This document shows positions 1 to 9,303 of a stretch of 64,000 nucleotides of DNA, piece by piece. Numbering within the stretch: position 1 is the first letter of the stretch; each line of letters begins with the position of its first letter. The position numbers and the translations under genes were made by a program. Origin of the DNA: Gemmata massiliana (GTDB taxonomy: Bacteria; Planctomycetota; Planctomycetia; Gemmatales; Gemmataceae); NCBI GenBank assembly GCA_000531095.1, contig HG799465.1:767573-831572 (forward strand), given 5' to 3'. The notes under the pieces are model-generated. The model was not told the origin of the DNA, searched no databases, and saw nothing but the letters and a program-made list of their open reading frames with translations.

Positions 1-7
1 GCGGCTT

Positions 8-427
8 TTAGCCCCTCTCCCTTTGGGGAGGGGTTGGGGAGGGGTTAGCCAGGATCACACCCGCGTCCACGAGCGCCTGCTTCGCCGCGACGAGTCCGAG
101 GAGTTGCGTGGTGTCGGTGGCTTCGATGTCGCGCGGGGCAATGCCGAATTCGAGCGGGTTGAAGTCGACCGCGTTGAGGAACCCGCCGCGGCGCGCGTAG
201 GTCATGTCCGGCGCTTTGGGGTCCGCGTCGAAGTACTCGTCCGGGTTCCAGTGCGTGGCCGGCACCTCGGTGATGCCGTCCACCCCGTGCTTCACGTTCG
301 CCCAGAAAAACCCCGGCCCGGCGGCCTTCGGGAACAGGCACCCGAGGCCGACGATCGCGAGCGGCTCGAACCGCGTTTCGCGCTTCGCACCGGACGTTTC
401 GGGTTGTGCGTCGGCAGTTCGTGTCAT
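8..427 (-). pseudogene. N-terminal fragment of a PUFA/polyketide synthase ketosynthase
   Basis: The 139-residue product starts like the ketosynthase of PfaA/HglE-type multidomain synthases: an AIVGLGCLFP motif near residue 24, then a conserved region ending in DTTQLLGLVAAKQALVDAG near residue 120. The active-site cysteine, normally about 200 residues in, is never reached. From about residue 128 the reading frame runs into a GC-rich palindromic repeat (encoding NPSPTPPQRERG) and stops at base 8. It lies 27 bases after pfaD on the same strand, the usual pairing for PUFA-type synthases. I infer a gene cut by a repeat element. The rest may lie beyond the window edge, so deletion and insertion cannot be told apart here. 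Confidence 0.6.
11..47. repeat. GC-rich palindromic repeat at the end of the ketosynthase fragment
   Basis: A block of C-runs followed by G-runs (CCCCTCTCCC, TTT, GGGGAGGGG) that can fold into a hairpin, followed by a second TTGGGGAGGGG copy. It provides the foreign C-terminus and stop of the ketosynthase fragment. It resembles in style the larger C/G-run element at 36973-37144. Confidence 0.6.
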
Positions 428-454
428 CGTGTCTCTGTCTTCGGGCGTGAAACG

Positions 455-2109
455 TTAAGCACGGAGCCGGGCGGCGACCTCGTCCGTGGCGAGCGGCGCC
501 AGCGGGAAACACCCGTCCGGCAGGTTCACGCCCTGCTGCCGCAGCGCCGCGCGCCGGGTGACGACGCAGGCCCCGTACAGCAAATTCAGAGCGACCCCGA
601 CCACGGTTCGGTTCTTCGGGTGTTCCAGGTGCGAGCCCTTTGCCCACTCGTTGAACGCGCCCATCGCCGGCCCGCACCACACCTGGTAGTCCACCTGGCG
701 CCCGGGTTCGCCCGCGTTCGCCCACCGGCTCGACAGGCCCAGGTACCAGCGGAACACCAGGGCCATCCGGTGCCGCGGGTCCGCTTCGGCCCGTTGTAAC
801 TGCCCGGGTTCGCGCTTGGCCCAGAACTCGCGAGTCAGCGCCCACACGTCCTGGAACGTGGCGCGGAGGTGCGTCTTCTCAACCTGGACGCGCTCGGCCT
901 CCGGGATCGCCTCCCAACTGGTGTACCCGCGGTACAAATCGAACAGCTTCTGTGCCCGCATCGCGAACATGGTGCCGCGCTTGAGCACCTGGAGCTTCAC
1001 CCCCATCTCGAACATGTCCGCGGCCGGGGCCATCGTCACGTCCGCTTGCCCGGCCTCGGCCAGCATCTTCCGCACCGGGTCGGAGCTACCCGATTCGACG
1101 CACGCCTGGTTCACGCTCCCGGTAACGACGAAGGCCGCCCCCATTGCGAACGCGCCGGCTACGCTCGCCGGAGTCGCGATCCCCCGGCCAATCCTACGCG
1201 CGGCGGAATGGCGTATTGAAACTGCGCCTGAAGCCGGTCGCGAAGTGCGAGAATCGTGGGGAGCAGCGTAATTGCGGGGCGATTGTCCGTGTGCCCGCCG
1301 GAATCGGCCTCCACGGTCACGTCGTCCGCGACCGGGAACTGCGCCGCGAGTACAGCTTGTTGCTCGGTGATGTGACCGGCTGCTACCAGTTCGCGGAGGA
1401 TCTTCTCGGGTGGGGGCGAGAGGAACTTCGTCGCGACTTCGACGCGCGAAATCTTCGCAATGACCCGGTTCGTGGGGACCGCGGCCCCGGTTGCGTCCCG
1501 GCGGAACCCGGCCGCGCGGTACCGGACGATCGCGGGTGTGAGATCGAGGTACGCGCTAGCTTCAACGAGCAGTGTGCCCTTCTTCAGCAGCAATTCGGCC
1601 GTGGCCATCTCGTGGGCCGGCTCGTTCGGGCTGTGAATCAGGTTCACGCAGTACGGTGCGGTGCCGAGATTGGCCTTCAACCGGTCGATGGCCGCCCCGA
1701 TGCGTTCGAGCGACTGCCCGGCGGCCCCGAAGCTGCCGAGCATCCCGGCTCGGCTCATCGCTTCCACGATCTCAACGGACGCGATGCCGTTGGCCATCGC
1801 CCCGGTCATGTACGGGTAGCGGAGCGACTGGTCCCGCAGAAACGAGGGGTCGCCGAGTTGTTCCGGCGGCAGTGGTGGGAGATACGCGGCAATCGGGTAG
1901 CCGTCTTTCGCCCCGGGTTGTGCCCCCAGCGCCGCCGAACCGCCCCGCGCAACGGCGAACCCGGTGCCGGCGCGAACAATCACGACCGGCGAACGCAGGT
2001 CGCCGACAGCACTTCGGAAGGCTTCGGGCGTGTCGGATGGAGGCGCGCCGGTCGGAGTCCAATGTCCGATCGCGGGCGGGCTGCCGAAAGTGCCGGCCGA
2101 ATGGGTCAT
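455..2109 (-). pseudogene. pfaD: PfaD-family FMN enoyl reductase, split by a frameshift
   Basis: PfaD is the stand-alone, 2-nitropropane-dioxygenase-like TIM-barrel enoyl reductase that works with PUFA-type synthases. The N-terminal part (2109 down to about 1185) carries the typical opening SPPAIGHW, and later YMTGAMANGIASVEIVEAM and APYCVNLIHSPNEP. The C-terminal part (about 1185 down to 455) continues with GIATPASVAGAFAMGAAFVV, GSVNQACVESG and the DVTMAPAADMFEMGVKLQVL region. The two parts lie in different frames and rejoin exactly if one base is restored in the run of five Cs at 1181-1185 (G-run in the coding sense). Combined length of about 552 residues fits the family. The start at 2109 was chosen because similarity begins there; a longer upstream reading is possible. 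Either a sequencing error or a true frameshift. Confidence 0.85.
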
Positions 2110-2345
2110 CGCGTAGTTGTGCGCGTCACGGGTGCTATGAACGATACACGTTATGGCATATAGCTTTTCGCACGCCGCGAACAGTGGCCGGGGGTGCGGT
2201 GACACGCGCCGGAATGGGGGGATCTTCAATTCCCGCTTCGGGTTCAAGACGGGAACGAATTGATGGTTTTGCGGTTTAAGCGGGATTGCGAGGAACGACT
2301 CTTGAGGAGTTTTACCCTGGCCTCACTTCGATGAAGGGCAATACA

Positions 2346-2830
2346 TCAGAACAGTTCCACGCGGTCACCGAACGTCCGCGTCAAGCGCCGGCGAGCTGCG
2401 GTACTGAAATTCGCGCCCTGAAGGTCCAGGTGTTCGATCGCACTCGTCGGAGCATTCGTGAAGTGATCGGCGCTCGCGTCGGTGAGCGCGTTGTACGACA
2501 AATCGAGCCGCCGGAGCCGGCGCCAGAGCGGGGACGCGACCAGTCGCCCGACGCCTTCATCGCCGACCTCGTTCGCGGGTAAATTCAGTTCAATGAGTGT
2601 GGGTAAATACTCGCTGGACGCCAAAGCTCCCAACCCAAAATTTCCGGCCGCGCTGCCCGGTGCCCACCCGATCATCGCCAGCGACACGAGCGAGGGACAA
2701 GCCGCAAGCGGATGAATTCCGCGCGAATGTTTCGATCGTTTTCGTCGAGCCAATCGGCGAACGCGAGGCGCGGAGTGTCCTCGTCCAGGTGCGCGGAAAT
2801 CGCGGCCAGTAGCGCCTCTTCGTCGCTCAC
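2346..2830 (-). pseudogene. TIGR02996 plus leucine-rich-repeat protein, internally deleted remnant
   Basis: A GTG start at 2828-2830 begins a typical planctomycete TIGR02996 N-terminus (SDEEALLAAISAHLDEDTPR, then LAFADWLDE and AEFIRL). About 45 codons later the frame changes. The remaining frame (to 2346) reads as leucine-rich repeat: LAACPSLVSL, LIELNLPANEVGDEGV, RLRRLDLSYN, IEHLDLQG. Intact family members normally have a long stretch between the TIGR02996 domain and the repeats, so I infer an internal deletion with frame loss. The gene starts 9 bases after the stop of the TPR gene, so it was probably co-transcribed with it. Function of the family is unknown. Confidence 0.7.
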
Positions 2831-2839
2831 GGCGTCACT

Positions 2840-5179
2840 CTAGTCGTCGGCTTTGGGCGGCGGGGTCGGGTTGGGGTACTTCGCCCGCAGGTCGCCCCAC
2901 TGTTCCTGGTTGATGGCGTTGCGGAAGTCCTCGTCCGAGTAGAACCACAGCTTCCCACCCCGCTTGGTGGCGTCCGCGAGCAGGCGCTCCAGTTCGGGCC
3001 GGTTCCCGCTCGCCGCCGCGATCGCCGCACGCAGTGCGGGAGCGATCTCATTCCCGAACTCGGACAGCAACTTCACCGCGTCCGCCGGCTTCACGCGCAG
3101 CGTGGCACGAACATACTCGCTGCGTGCCAACCACCGGTTCTGCGCCTTCTCATCGTTGTCCAAAAGGAACTTCTTGAACAGCACCGTTGCGGTCGCGTAG
3201 TCCCGCTTGCGGAAGCTCAGGTGCCCCTGCCAGTACAACGTTTGCGGGTCGCTCGGGGTGCGTTTGCGGTGGGCGGTGAGGAGCGCGGCCAGTCCGTCGA
3301 AGTCTTCATTCTGGTCGTACAGGCGGGCGAGTTGTTGAAACACGTCCGCGGTCGGCTCGATCTTTTCGTAGGCTTCGAGCCCCTTTTTCGCCTTGAACAG
3401 GCACTCGACCCGGCGCCAGCGGAACGTCTCCTCGTCGCTCGCCTCTTCGTCCTCCGCGTCAGGATCTTTGGCTTTGGGTTTCGGCAAGCGCGAACCACCA
3501 GTGGCGAACGCTTCGGCGGCCTTCTCGTACTCCTTCTCGCGCTCGTAAATCACGCCCTGGTAGAACCAGATCCACGGATCGTTCGGCACGCGCTTCCGGT
3601 GGGCTGAGACGAGTTCCTTCAGGCTCCCGAGTGACTCGACCGGCGTTTCGCCCGTGGGGTCGAACTCGTCGTCATCGAAGCTACTGGCCAGCACGCGGAA
3701 CGCTTCAAGCGCGTGCTCGGTGGGGACGCTCGCATACCCTTTCAGCGGCTTTTTCGCACTCGCCATCGCGAGCAGGTACGAATTGAGTACCTCCACGCGG
3801 TCACGGTGAGTTGCGGCTTTCAACCCGTGCTCCATCAGTGCTTTGGCTTCGTCGAACTTTTCGGCCTTTACCTTGCGGCGAATGTCGTCGGCCAGCCCGC
3901 GTGGGTCGTCGGGCTTGGCCTTCCGCAGCGCGTCGAGTAACACGTCATCGGCGGCCTCGTTGGGCTCGCCTTCGAGTAACACTTCGGCGTAAACCCTGCG
4001 CGGGTCGGACGCCCGCGCCAGGCGATCACCGAGTTCCTTCAATTCTCCGGCCGCCAGCACCCGGCGGAGCGCCCCCAGCGGCTCGACACTGTCCGGATCG
4101 ATGTCGTGCGCCCGGCGGTATGCGGCCTTGGCCTCCGGGAGCCGGTTCAGTCCCTCCAGGGCGCGGCCGCGGAGCACTTCTGCGTCCTCGTCGGTCCCGA
4201 GTTGGGCGATGTAAGATTCGATCGCCTTCAGCGCCTTTTCGTTCTCGCTCATTTCGAGGAAACAGGTCGCGCGCAGGTAGTCCAGGATCGGCATGTCGGG
4301 CGCGAGGCGCGCGGCCCGGTCGATGAACTCGTGCGCCGCGGCCGGCTCGCCGCGATAGAGGCGCAGCATCGCATCGATCAGGCACACGACCGCGGTCAGC
4401 GGTTTCGGGAGTTCGACGTTACGGCACCGAGCGAGTGCCTCCTCGCTCGCCTCAACGTCGCGCCGGACGATCGCAGTCATTGCTTCCCGGAGTGCTTGCA
4501 CCGCCTCCCGAACCTCCGGCAACCGCTCGGCCACCACGTTGTCCGTAAGAAACGTTCCCATGATGGTGGTCACCCGGAGCCCCTGACTCAGCTCCTCGAA
4601 GTCGTACACCCGCCACCCGTCGGCCCCGCGAACGAACCACCAGCGCACCTTGGTTTTCGTGCGCCCGATCAGCTCCAGATCGTTCACGTGGGTCGCGATC
4701 ACGACCGCCTCGTTGCGCCCGGGGGACCAGCGCACGTGGTGCGCGTCGGTGCGCTGCCAGCGGAACAGGGGGTTCGACACGATGCTCGCCCCGGCCTTGC
4801 GGAACCCGCGGACGAACGCTTCCCGCTCACGCGGGCCGCCCCGAACGCCCGCACGCTCGAGCGCGCCCCTTCGATTCACCTCGTCGAACATGCGTTCGGC
4901 ATCGAAGGTTTGTACCACCGCCTCCCCGTCTTCCTTCTGGAGCGCCCGTCCGAGTTCGTCCAATACGGCGACGAACTCGCGCCCCTCGGCCGGTGTGGGG
5001 GCTTGTGGATCTGCGAACACGGCCGCGGCCTCCGCGCGCCCGACCTCGCGTTCGCGGTCCTGCTCCCGCGCCTCTTCCACAGCGCGGCGCGCGTCTCGGC
5101 GCTCGCCCGCGGACTTCACCAACATGATGAGGCCGGTGAAACAAGCCGCACAGAACACCGACGCACCGATAATCAGCAC
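2840..5179 (-). CDS. Membrane-anchored TPR-repeat protein
   Basis: 779 residues from a GTG start; the preceding in-frame stop lies eight codons upstream, leaving little choice. Residues 2-21 form a hydrophobic anchor (LIIGASVFCAACFTGLIMLV), followed by an Arg/Glu-rich stretch and a soluble domain to about residue 240. From there to the C-terminus helical repeat units look like tetratricopeptide repeats, for example ALEGLNRLPEAKAAYRRAHD and WIWFYQGVIYEREKEYEKAA. An acidic/lysine linker lies near residue 555. TPR proteins act as scaffolds; the partner is not evident here. It lies upstream of the broken TIGR02996 gene and after the rplQ terminator. Confidence 0.8.
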   Translation of the reverse strand: MLIIGASVFCAACFTGLIMLVKSAGERRDARRAVEEAREQDREREVGRAEAAAVFADPQAPTPAEGREFVAVLDELGRALQKEDGEAVVQTFDAERMFDEVNRRGALERAGVRGGPREREAFVRGFRKAGASIVSNPLFRWQRTDAHHVRWSPGRNEAVVIATHVNDLELIGRTKTKVRWWFVRGADGWRVYDFEELSQGLRVTTIMGTFLTDNVVAERLPEVREAVQALREAMTAIVRRDVEASEEALARCRNVELPKPLTAVVCLIDAMLRLYRGEPAAAHEFIDRAARLAPDMPILDYLRATCFLEMSENEKALKAIESYIAQLGTDEDAEVLRGRALEGLNRLPEAKAAYRRAHDIDPDSVEPLGALRRVLAAGELKELGDRLARASDPRRVYAEVLLEGEPNEAADDVLLDALRKAKPDDPRGLADDIRRKVKAEKFDEAKALMEHGLKAATHRDRVEVLNSYLLAMASAKKPLKGYASVPTEHALEAFRVLASSFDDDEFDPTGETPVESLGSLKELVSAHRKRVPNDPWIWFYQGVIYEREKEYEKAAEAFATGGSRLPKPKAKDPDAEDEEASDEETFRWRRVECLFKAKKGLEAYEKIEPTADVFQQLARLYDQNEDFDGLAALLTAHRKRTPSDPQTLYWQGHLSFRKRDYATATVLFKKFLLDNDEKAQNRWLARSEYVRATLRVKPADAVKLLSEFGNEIAPALRAAIAAASGNRPELERLLADATKRGGKLWFYSDEDFRNAINQEQWGDLRAKYPNPTPPPKADD

Positions 5180-5264
5180 CGCGACGAGCGCGCTTGCTCA
5201 TAAAACCGCCCCGCCCTGAACGAATGTTGTCAAGTAATTGGACCCGATCCCGCGCGAACGGGCA

Positions 5265-5300
5265 AACAGAAACGAACAAACCCCCGCAAGGTGCGGGGGT
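5265..5300 (-). terminator. Rho-independent terminator after rplQ
   Basis: On the minus strand an 8-base GC stem (arms 5281-5288 and 5292-5299, loop of 3) is followed by TTTGTTCGTTTCTG. It lies about 35 bases past the rplQ stop and marks the end of the ribosomal superoperon. Confidence 0.75.
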
Positions 5301-5333
5301 CGCGTGGTCGTTCGTTCTGCGTCGCAGACCGAA

Positions 5334-5906
5334 TCAGGTGGCCGGGGTCTCGGGAGCGGCCGGGGCCGGTTCCGGAGCGACGGGCGCCGGGGCCGTCGGC
5401 GCGACCGGCTGCTTGGCCTTCAGTTGCACCTTCTTCTCACCGGACTTCAGCAGTTCGATCACCGCCGTCGGGCTGGCGTCGCCGAGGCGCCGGTAGTGCT
5501 GCTTGAGGATGCGGGTGTACCCGCCCGGGCGGTCGGCGAAGCGCGGCCCGATCTCGCGGAACAGCTTCTTCAGCACCGTATCGCCGGTGGTCTCGTCCTT
5601 CTTGTCCCAGATGCCGGTGCCGTGGGTCGGGCCGAGCAGCGCCATCGCCTGACGGCGGTAGTGCAGCGCCTGGACCCGGGCCTTCTTCTCTTCTGCGTCG
5701 CCCTTACCCACCGCCTCTGCGGTGACCGCGTTGGCTTTCTTGGCGAGGGTGATGATCTTCTCGACGATCGGGCGCAGTTCCTTGGCCTTCGGAACCGTGG
5801 TGACGATCTTCTCGTGCGTGATGAGCGCACGGGTCAGGTTGCGGAACAAGCTCCGGCGGTGCGAAGCGTTGCGGTTCAGGTGACGACCGCGCTTACGGTG
5901 GCGCAT
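5334..5906 (-). CDS. rplQ: 50S ribosomal protein L17
   Basis: L17 of the large subunit, at its normal place after rpoA. The N-terminus [18 protein letters not shown] and the stretch [16 protein letters not shown] are diagnostic, as is the later [26 protein letters not shown] split over residues 108-133. At 190 residues it is longer than the usual 115-130. The extra length is an insertion around residues 65-90 and a Pro/Ala-rich tail from about residue 168, of the kind seen on several ribosomal proteins here. Last gene of the superoperon. Confidence 0.97.
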   Translation of the reverse strand: MRHRKRGRHLNRNASHRRSLFRNLTRALITHEKIVTTVPKAKELRPIVEKIITLAKKANAVTAEAVGKGDAEEKKARVQALHYRRQAMALLGPTHGTGIWDKKDETTGDTVLKKLFREIGPRFADRPGGYTRILKQHYRRLGDASPTAVIELLKSGEKKVQLKAKQPVAPTAPAPVAPEPAPAAPETPAT

Positions 5907-6063
5907 GGCATTCCCTCAGCTTTAGGGGGTAAAAAAAGAGCCAGAAGCAAGAACCCCACCCCGTGCCAAGGAAGGTGGAGGTGACAAAACGGCGCCGGCT
6001 CAGTTCCGGTCGCCGTTCTCCGGCCCCTGAAAATCGTCGCGGCACGCGCCGCGACCGTAGCAA

Positions 6064-7071
6064 CTATCCGCGGCGCGGCGGGATTCGCATCCCGAGTGCC
6101 AGGCCGCGTTCTTCGAGCTTGGACTTCACTTCGCGCAGGGTCGTTTCGCCGAAGTTACGGACCTCGAGCAGCTCCTCGGGCGACCGGATCACGAGATCGC
6201 GGACCGTCTGGATACCCTCGGTTTCCAGGCAGTTCGTCGCCCGCACCGACAGGTCGAGTTCGGCGAGGCTCATGTTCAGCTTGCGCTCGAGTTCGGCGTT
6301 GGCCGCGTCCGCGACGGATGCGTTCGGCCCGATCTCGATCGGCTCGTCGAGTTGCAGTTCCGGCCCCGGCTCCGTGTACTGCACGAACGGGTTCAGGTGC
6401 TTGCGGAGGATCTTGGCCGCTTCGACCACCGCCATTTGCGGGGCGAGCGTGCCGTTGGTCCAGATCTCCATCACGAGCCGGTCGTAGTTCGTCTTCTGAC
6501 CGACGCGGGTTTCTTCGATGTCGTACTTCACGCGGACGACCGGCGAGAAGCTCGAGTCGACCGGGATCACCCCGACCTCGCGCTCTTTCCCGGCGTTGTC
6601 GTCGGCGGTGCGGTACCCGCGCCCGTTCTCGACCGTCATCTCCATCACGAACGGAACGTCACTCGTCAACGTCGCGATGTGGTGCTCGGGGTTGATGATC
6701 TGGATCGATTCATCGTGCTGCACGTCGACGCCGCGCACCGAGCCGGCCTCGTGCTTCTGGATGCGGATCGTCTTCGGCTGGTCCGAGAGATTCTTCACCA
6801 CGAGGCTCTTAACGTTCAGGATGATGTCCGTCACGTCTTCCACCACGCCGGTGATGGTCGAGATCTCGTGCTGCACGCCCTGGATCTTCACCCGCGTGAT
6901 CGCACTACCTTCTAGGCTCGAGAGCAGGATGCGGCGGAGGCTGTTCCCGAGGGTCATCCCGAAGCCCTTTTCAAAGGGTTCGGCGTGGAACTTACCGTAG
7001 ACGTCGGTGAGGGTGGAGCGATCGGCCTGAACCCGACTCGGCAGTTCTAGTCCGCGCCAGCGAACGCGCAT
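6064..7071 (-). CDS. rpoA: DNA-directed RNA polymerase subunit alpha
   Basis: 335 residues with both alpha domains. The N-terminal assembly domain shows [20 protein letters not shown] around residues 37-56. The C-terminal domain (from about residue 265) shows [20 protein letters not shown] and [19 protein letters not shown], the region that contacts UP elements and activators. A good ribosome site (AGGAG) precedes the ATG. It sits between rpsD and rplQ as in most bacteria. A perfect 30-base-pair hairpin lies between rpsD and this gene. Confidence 0.98.
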   Translation of the reverse strand: MRVRWRGLELPSRVQADRSTLTDVYGKFHAEPFEKGFGMTLGNSLRRILLSSLEGSAITRVKIQGVQHEISTITGVVEDVTDIILNVKSLVVKNLSDQPKTIRIQKHEAGSVRGVDVQHDESIQIINPEHHIATLTSDVPFVMEMTVENGRGYRTADDNAGKEREVGVIPVDSSFSPVVRVKYDIEETRVGQKTNYDRLVMEIWTNGTLAPQMAVVEAAKILRKHLNPFVQYTEPGPELQLDEPIEIGPNASVADAANAELERKLNMSLAELDLSVRATNCLETEGIQTVRDLVIRSPEELLEVRNFGETTLREVKSKLEERGLALGMRIPPRRG

Positions 7072-7181
7072 AATCCGTTCTCCTGCCGTCGGCTTTCCGC
7101 ACCGCTCCGCGACCGAAGAGAGGGACGAACCAGACGGCGACCTGTCGAAACAAAACCGGTGGTCGCGACCGGGAAGTTTTC

Positions 7182-7256
7182 GGCGAACCCCGCCCGCAAG
7201 GGCGGCGGGTTGCCGAGTTAGAAGTTAACCCGCCGCCCTTGCGGGCGGGGTTCGCC
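7182..7256. repeat. Perfect 30-bp inverted repeat directly after the rpsD stop
   Basis: Arms at 7182-7211 and 7227-7256 are exact reverse complements (ends GGCGAACCCC and GGGGTTCGCC) around a 15-base loop. The right arm abuts the rpsD stop codon (TAA at 7257-7259). No T-run follows in the minus direction, so a simple terminator is unlikely. It may be an mRNA stability/processing hairpin or a palindromic mobile repeat. Confidence 0.9.
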
Positions 7257-7895
7257 TTACCGCGTGGCAATTTCGATGATGAGCTGTTCGCGAATGTCAG
7301 TGATCCGCTCGTCCACGTCCTGGCGGCTCGGGATGCGGGTCATGCGCCCCTCGGGAGCGTCCTGACTGCCGGTCAACTCGAGGAAGTCCGGGATACGGAC
7401 CGAGCCCTTCGCGAGCGTCTCGCGGGCCATCTTCAGGCTAGAATCGCGGGTCTTCACCTTGATGATGTCGCCGGGCTTCACCAGCATGCTGGGGATGTCG
7501 CACTTCACACCGTTCACCAGAACGTGCCCGTGGGCGACCATCTGGCGGCCGGAGTTACGGTTGATCGCGAACCCGAGCCGGTGGACGACGTTATCGAGCC
7601 GGCGCTCCAGAATCGAGAGCAACTGTTCGCCGGTGTTCCCCGTGGCCCGCGTCGCGAGCGTGTAGTACCGGCGGAATTGGGCCTCGAGCACCCCGTAGAA
7701 CCGCTTGAGTTTCTGCTTCTCGCGGAGACGGATGCCGTACTCCGAGGTCTTGCTGCGGCGCGCGCCGTGCATACCGGGCGGCAGCGACTCGCGGTCGATG
7801 GGGCACTTCGGGCTGAAGCACCGGTCGCCCTTGAGGAACAGCTTCATCTGTTCCCGGCGGCACATCTTGCAAACGGGGTCTGTGTTACGGGCCAT
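7257..7895 (-). CDS. rpsD: 30S ribosomal protein S4
   Basis: S4 is a primary 16S-binding protein of the small subunit. The 212-residue product starts at MARNTDPVCKMCRREQMKL; an upstream ATG at 8033 is in frame but reads into non-conserved sequence. Four cysteines (C9, C12, C26, C31) form the zinc site of the zinc-binding S4 type. The S4 RNA-binding domain follows (RLDNVVHRLGFA at about residue 105, and GHVLVNG). The C-terminal part ends in EQLIIEIATR. Between rpsK and rpoA, as expected. Confidence 0.97.
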   Translation of the reverse strand: MARNTDPVCKMCRREQMKLFLKGDRCFSPKCPIDRESLPPGMHGARRSKTSEYGIRLREKQKLKRFYGVLEAQFRRYYTLATRATGNTGEQLLSILERRLDNVVHRLGFAINRNSGRQMVAHGHVLVNGVKCDIPSMLVKPGDIIKVKTRDSSLKMARETLAKGSVRIPDFLELTGSQDAPEGRMTRIPSRQDVDERITDIREQLIIEIATR

Positions 7896-8090
7896 AGTTG
7901 AGGATCTAACAGAAACCAGGGGTCTGAGTCGTCTGATGACGACGGTCAATCGCGCCCCGGTCCAGCGCCCGCTATTAATTCCGTGGCGAACCCCAGCGTC
8001 GAAACACGGAAGGCTAATAACAGACGTGGCCAATGATCCCGCGTTCGAGCAACGAGGGACCAGTGACCACGGACTCGGGAGCGGCGAAAA

Positions 8091-8471
8091 TTACACGCGG
8101 CGTTTCTTGGGCGGGCGACAGCCGTTGTGCGGGAGCGGCGTGACGTCTTCGATGGCCTTGACGTTCAGGCCCGAGGCCTGGAGCGCCGTCACCGCAGATT
8201 CGCGGCCCGCGCCCGGCCCCTTGACGCGTACTTCGACTTCCTTGACGCCGAACTTCGACGCCTTGGACGCGCACTCTTCGGCGGCCCGCTGCGCCGCGAA
8301 CGGCGTGCTCTTGCGACTGCCCTTGAACCCGACCGCACCACCCGACGAGTGACACAGCGTGTCGCCGTTCGTGTCGGTGATGGTAATGATCGTGTTGTTG
8401 AACGTGCTCTGCACGTGCGCGATCCCGCGACTTACGTTGCGACGCGCCTTTTTCTTCTTGGACTTTGCCAT
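8091..8471 (-). CDS. rpsK: 30S ribosomal protein S11
   Basis: 126 residues; S11 helps form the platform of the small subunit. The lysine-rich start [10 protein letters not shown] is followed by [20 protein letters not shown], the conserved S11 opening. The end, [18 protein letters not shown], is the invariant C-terminus. Normal length and position after rpsM. Confidence 0.98.
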   Translation of the reverse strand: MAKSKKKKARRNVSRGIAHVQSTFNNTIITITDTNGDTLCHSSGGAVGFKGSRKSTPFAAQRAAEECASKASKFGVKEVEVRVKGPGAGRESAVTALQASGLNVKAIEDVTPLPHNGCRPPKKRRV

Positions 8472-8597
8472 CTGTAGTGTGGGTGGTCAGTGTGGGTGCG
8501 AGTGAAAACCGAAACCGGAGGGTGGCGGGCACTCGCGAACCGGGGCCGGCCTCCACAGGCCCGCCCCGCACGCTCCGGCACCACCAGGCACGCTCCG

Positions 8598-8981
8598 TTA
8601 CCGCATGTCCTTAACGCCCTTCTTACCGGCAACCGTCTTGCGGATGCCCTTCCGGGTCCGGGCGTTCGTCTTGGATCGCTGGCCGCGGACCGGCAGGTTC
8701 TTGCGGTGCCGTTCCCCGCGGTAGCACTTGATTTCCTTGAGCCGGGCGATGTTCCCGCCCTCGACGCGGCGGAGCGGCCCTTCGACCAGGTATTCCTTAT
8801 CGAGCAACACGGCGATCTCGGCGATCTCCTTGTCGCTCAGCTCCTTGGCCCGGCGCTGCGGGTCGATTTTGAGCTTCTCGCACACTTCCAGCGAGGTGGT
8901 CGGCCCCAGCCCGCGGATGTACCGCAGGGAGATGTGGGTCGGCTTGTCCGGCGGAATGTCAACGCCTTGAATACGGGGCAT
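8598..8981 (-). CDS. rpsM: 30S ribosomal protein S13
   Basis: 127 residues. S13 sits in the head of the 30S subunit and touches P-site tRNA and bridge B1. Diagnostic stretches: MPRIQGVDIPPDKPTHISLR, YIRGLGPTTSLEVCEKL, LPVRGQRSKTNARTRKG and the basic tail. Follows rpmJ and precedes rpsK as usual; infA, often upstream of rpmJ, is not here. Confidence 0.98.
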   Translation of the reverse strand: MPRIQGVDIPPDKPTHISLRYIRGLGPTTSLEVCEKLKIDPQRRAKELSDKEIAEIAVLLDKEYLVEGPLRRVEGGNIARLKEIKCYRGERHRKNLPVRGQRSKTNARTRKGIRKTVAGKKGVKDMR

Positions 8982-8983
8982 AG

Positions 8984-9102
8984 GTAATCTTCAGTGTTCG
9001 GTGTTCGATGTTCAGTTTGAGGCGATCAGTGGCTTCAGTCGCTGCCGCTCGCTCCCACAAAACCGACCGCGCGTCGCACTTTACTTCTACTGAAACCGCG
9101 TA
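8984..9102. repeat. Heptad inverted-repeat element, rpmJ/rpsM spacer
   Basis: Read on the plus strand from about 8995, 7-base units follow each other (TTCAGTG, TTCGGTG, then TTCGATG and TTCAGTT), degenerating toward the middle. The opposite arm near 9072-9100, read on the minus strand, has looser units containing GGTTTCAGTAG. Spacer inside the superoperon. Confidence 0.65.
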
Positions 9103-9216
9103 TCAACCCTGGCGCTGCTTGTGGCGAGGGTCTTCGCAGATCACGCGCACGACGCCCTTGCGCTTAATCAGCTTGCACTTATCGCAGATCCGTCGCACGC
9201 TGGCTCGTACCTTCAT
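9103..9216 (-). CDS. rpmJ: 50S ribosomal protein L36
   Basis: 37 residues starting [15 protein letters not shown]. The zinc ligands C11, C14, C27 and H32 are all present, so this is the zinc-binding L36 form. An upstream in-frame start would add 24 unrelated residues and was not used. Lies between map and rpsM; infA is missing from the usual slot. Confidence 0.96.
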   Translation of the reverse strand: MKVRASVRRICDKCKLIKRKGVVRVICEDPRHKQRQG

Positions 9217-9303
9217 GGGACACCCAAAGTCCGAAAAAGCCGCACATCCGGTAAACCTCCAATCTAGGGGAGGCCGGTAAACCGACAAGGGCCGTTCCCC
9301 GAA

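Noticed and set aside
4106-5203. Long plus-strand open frame opposite the TPR gene
   Set aside because: No recognisable domain and His/Arg/Pro-rich composition typical of antisense reading in GC-rich DNA.
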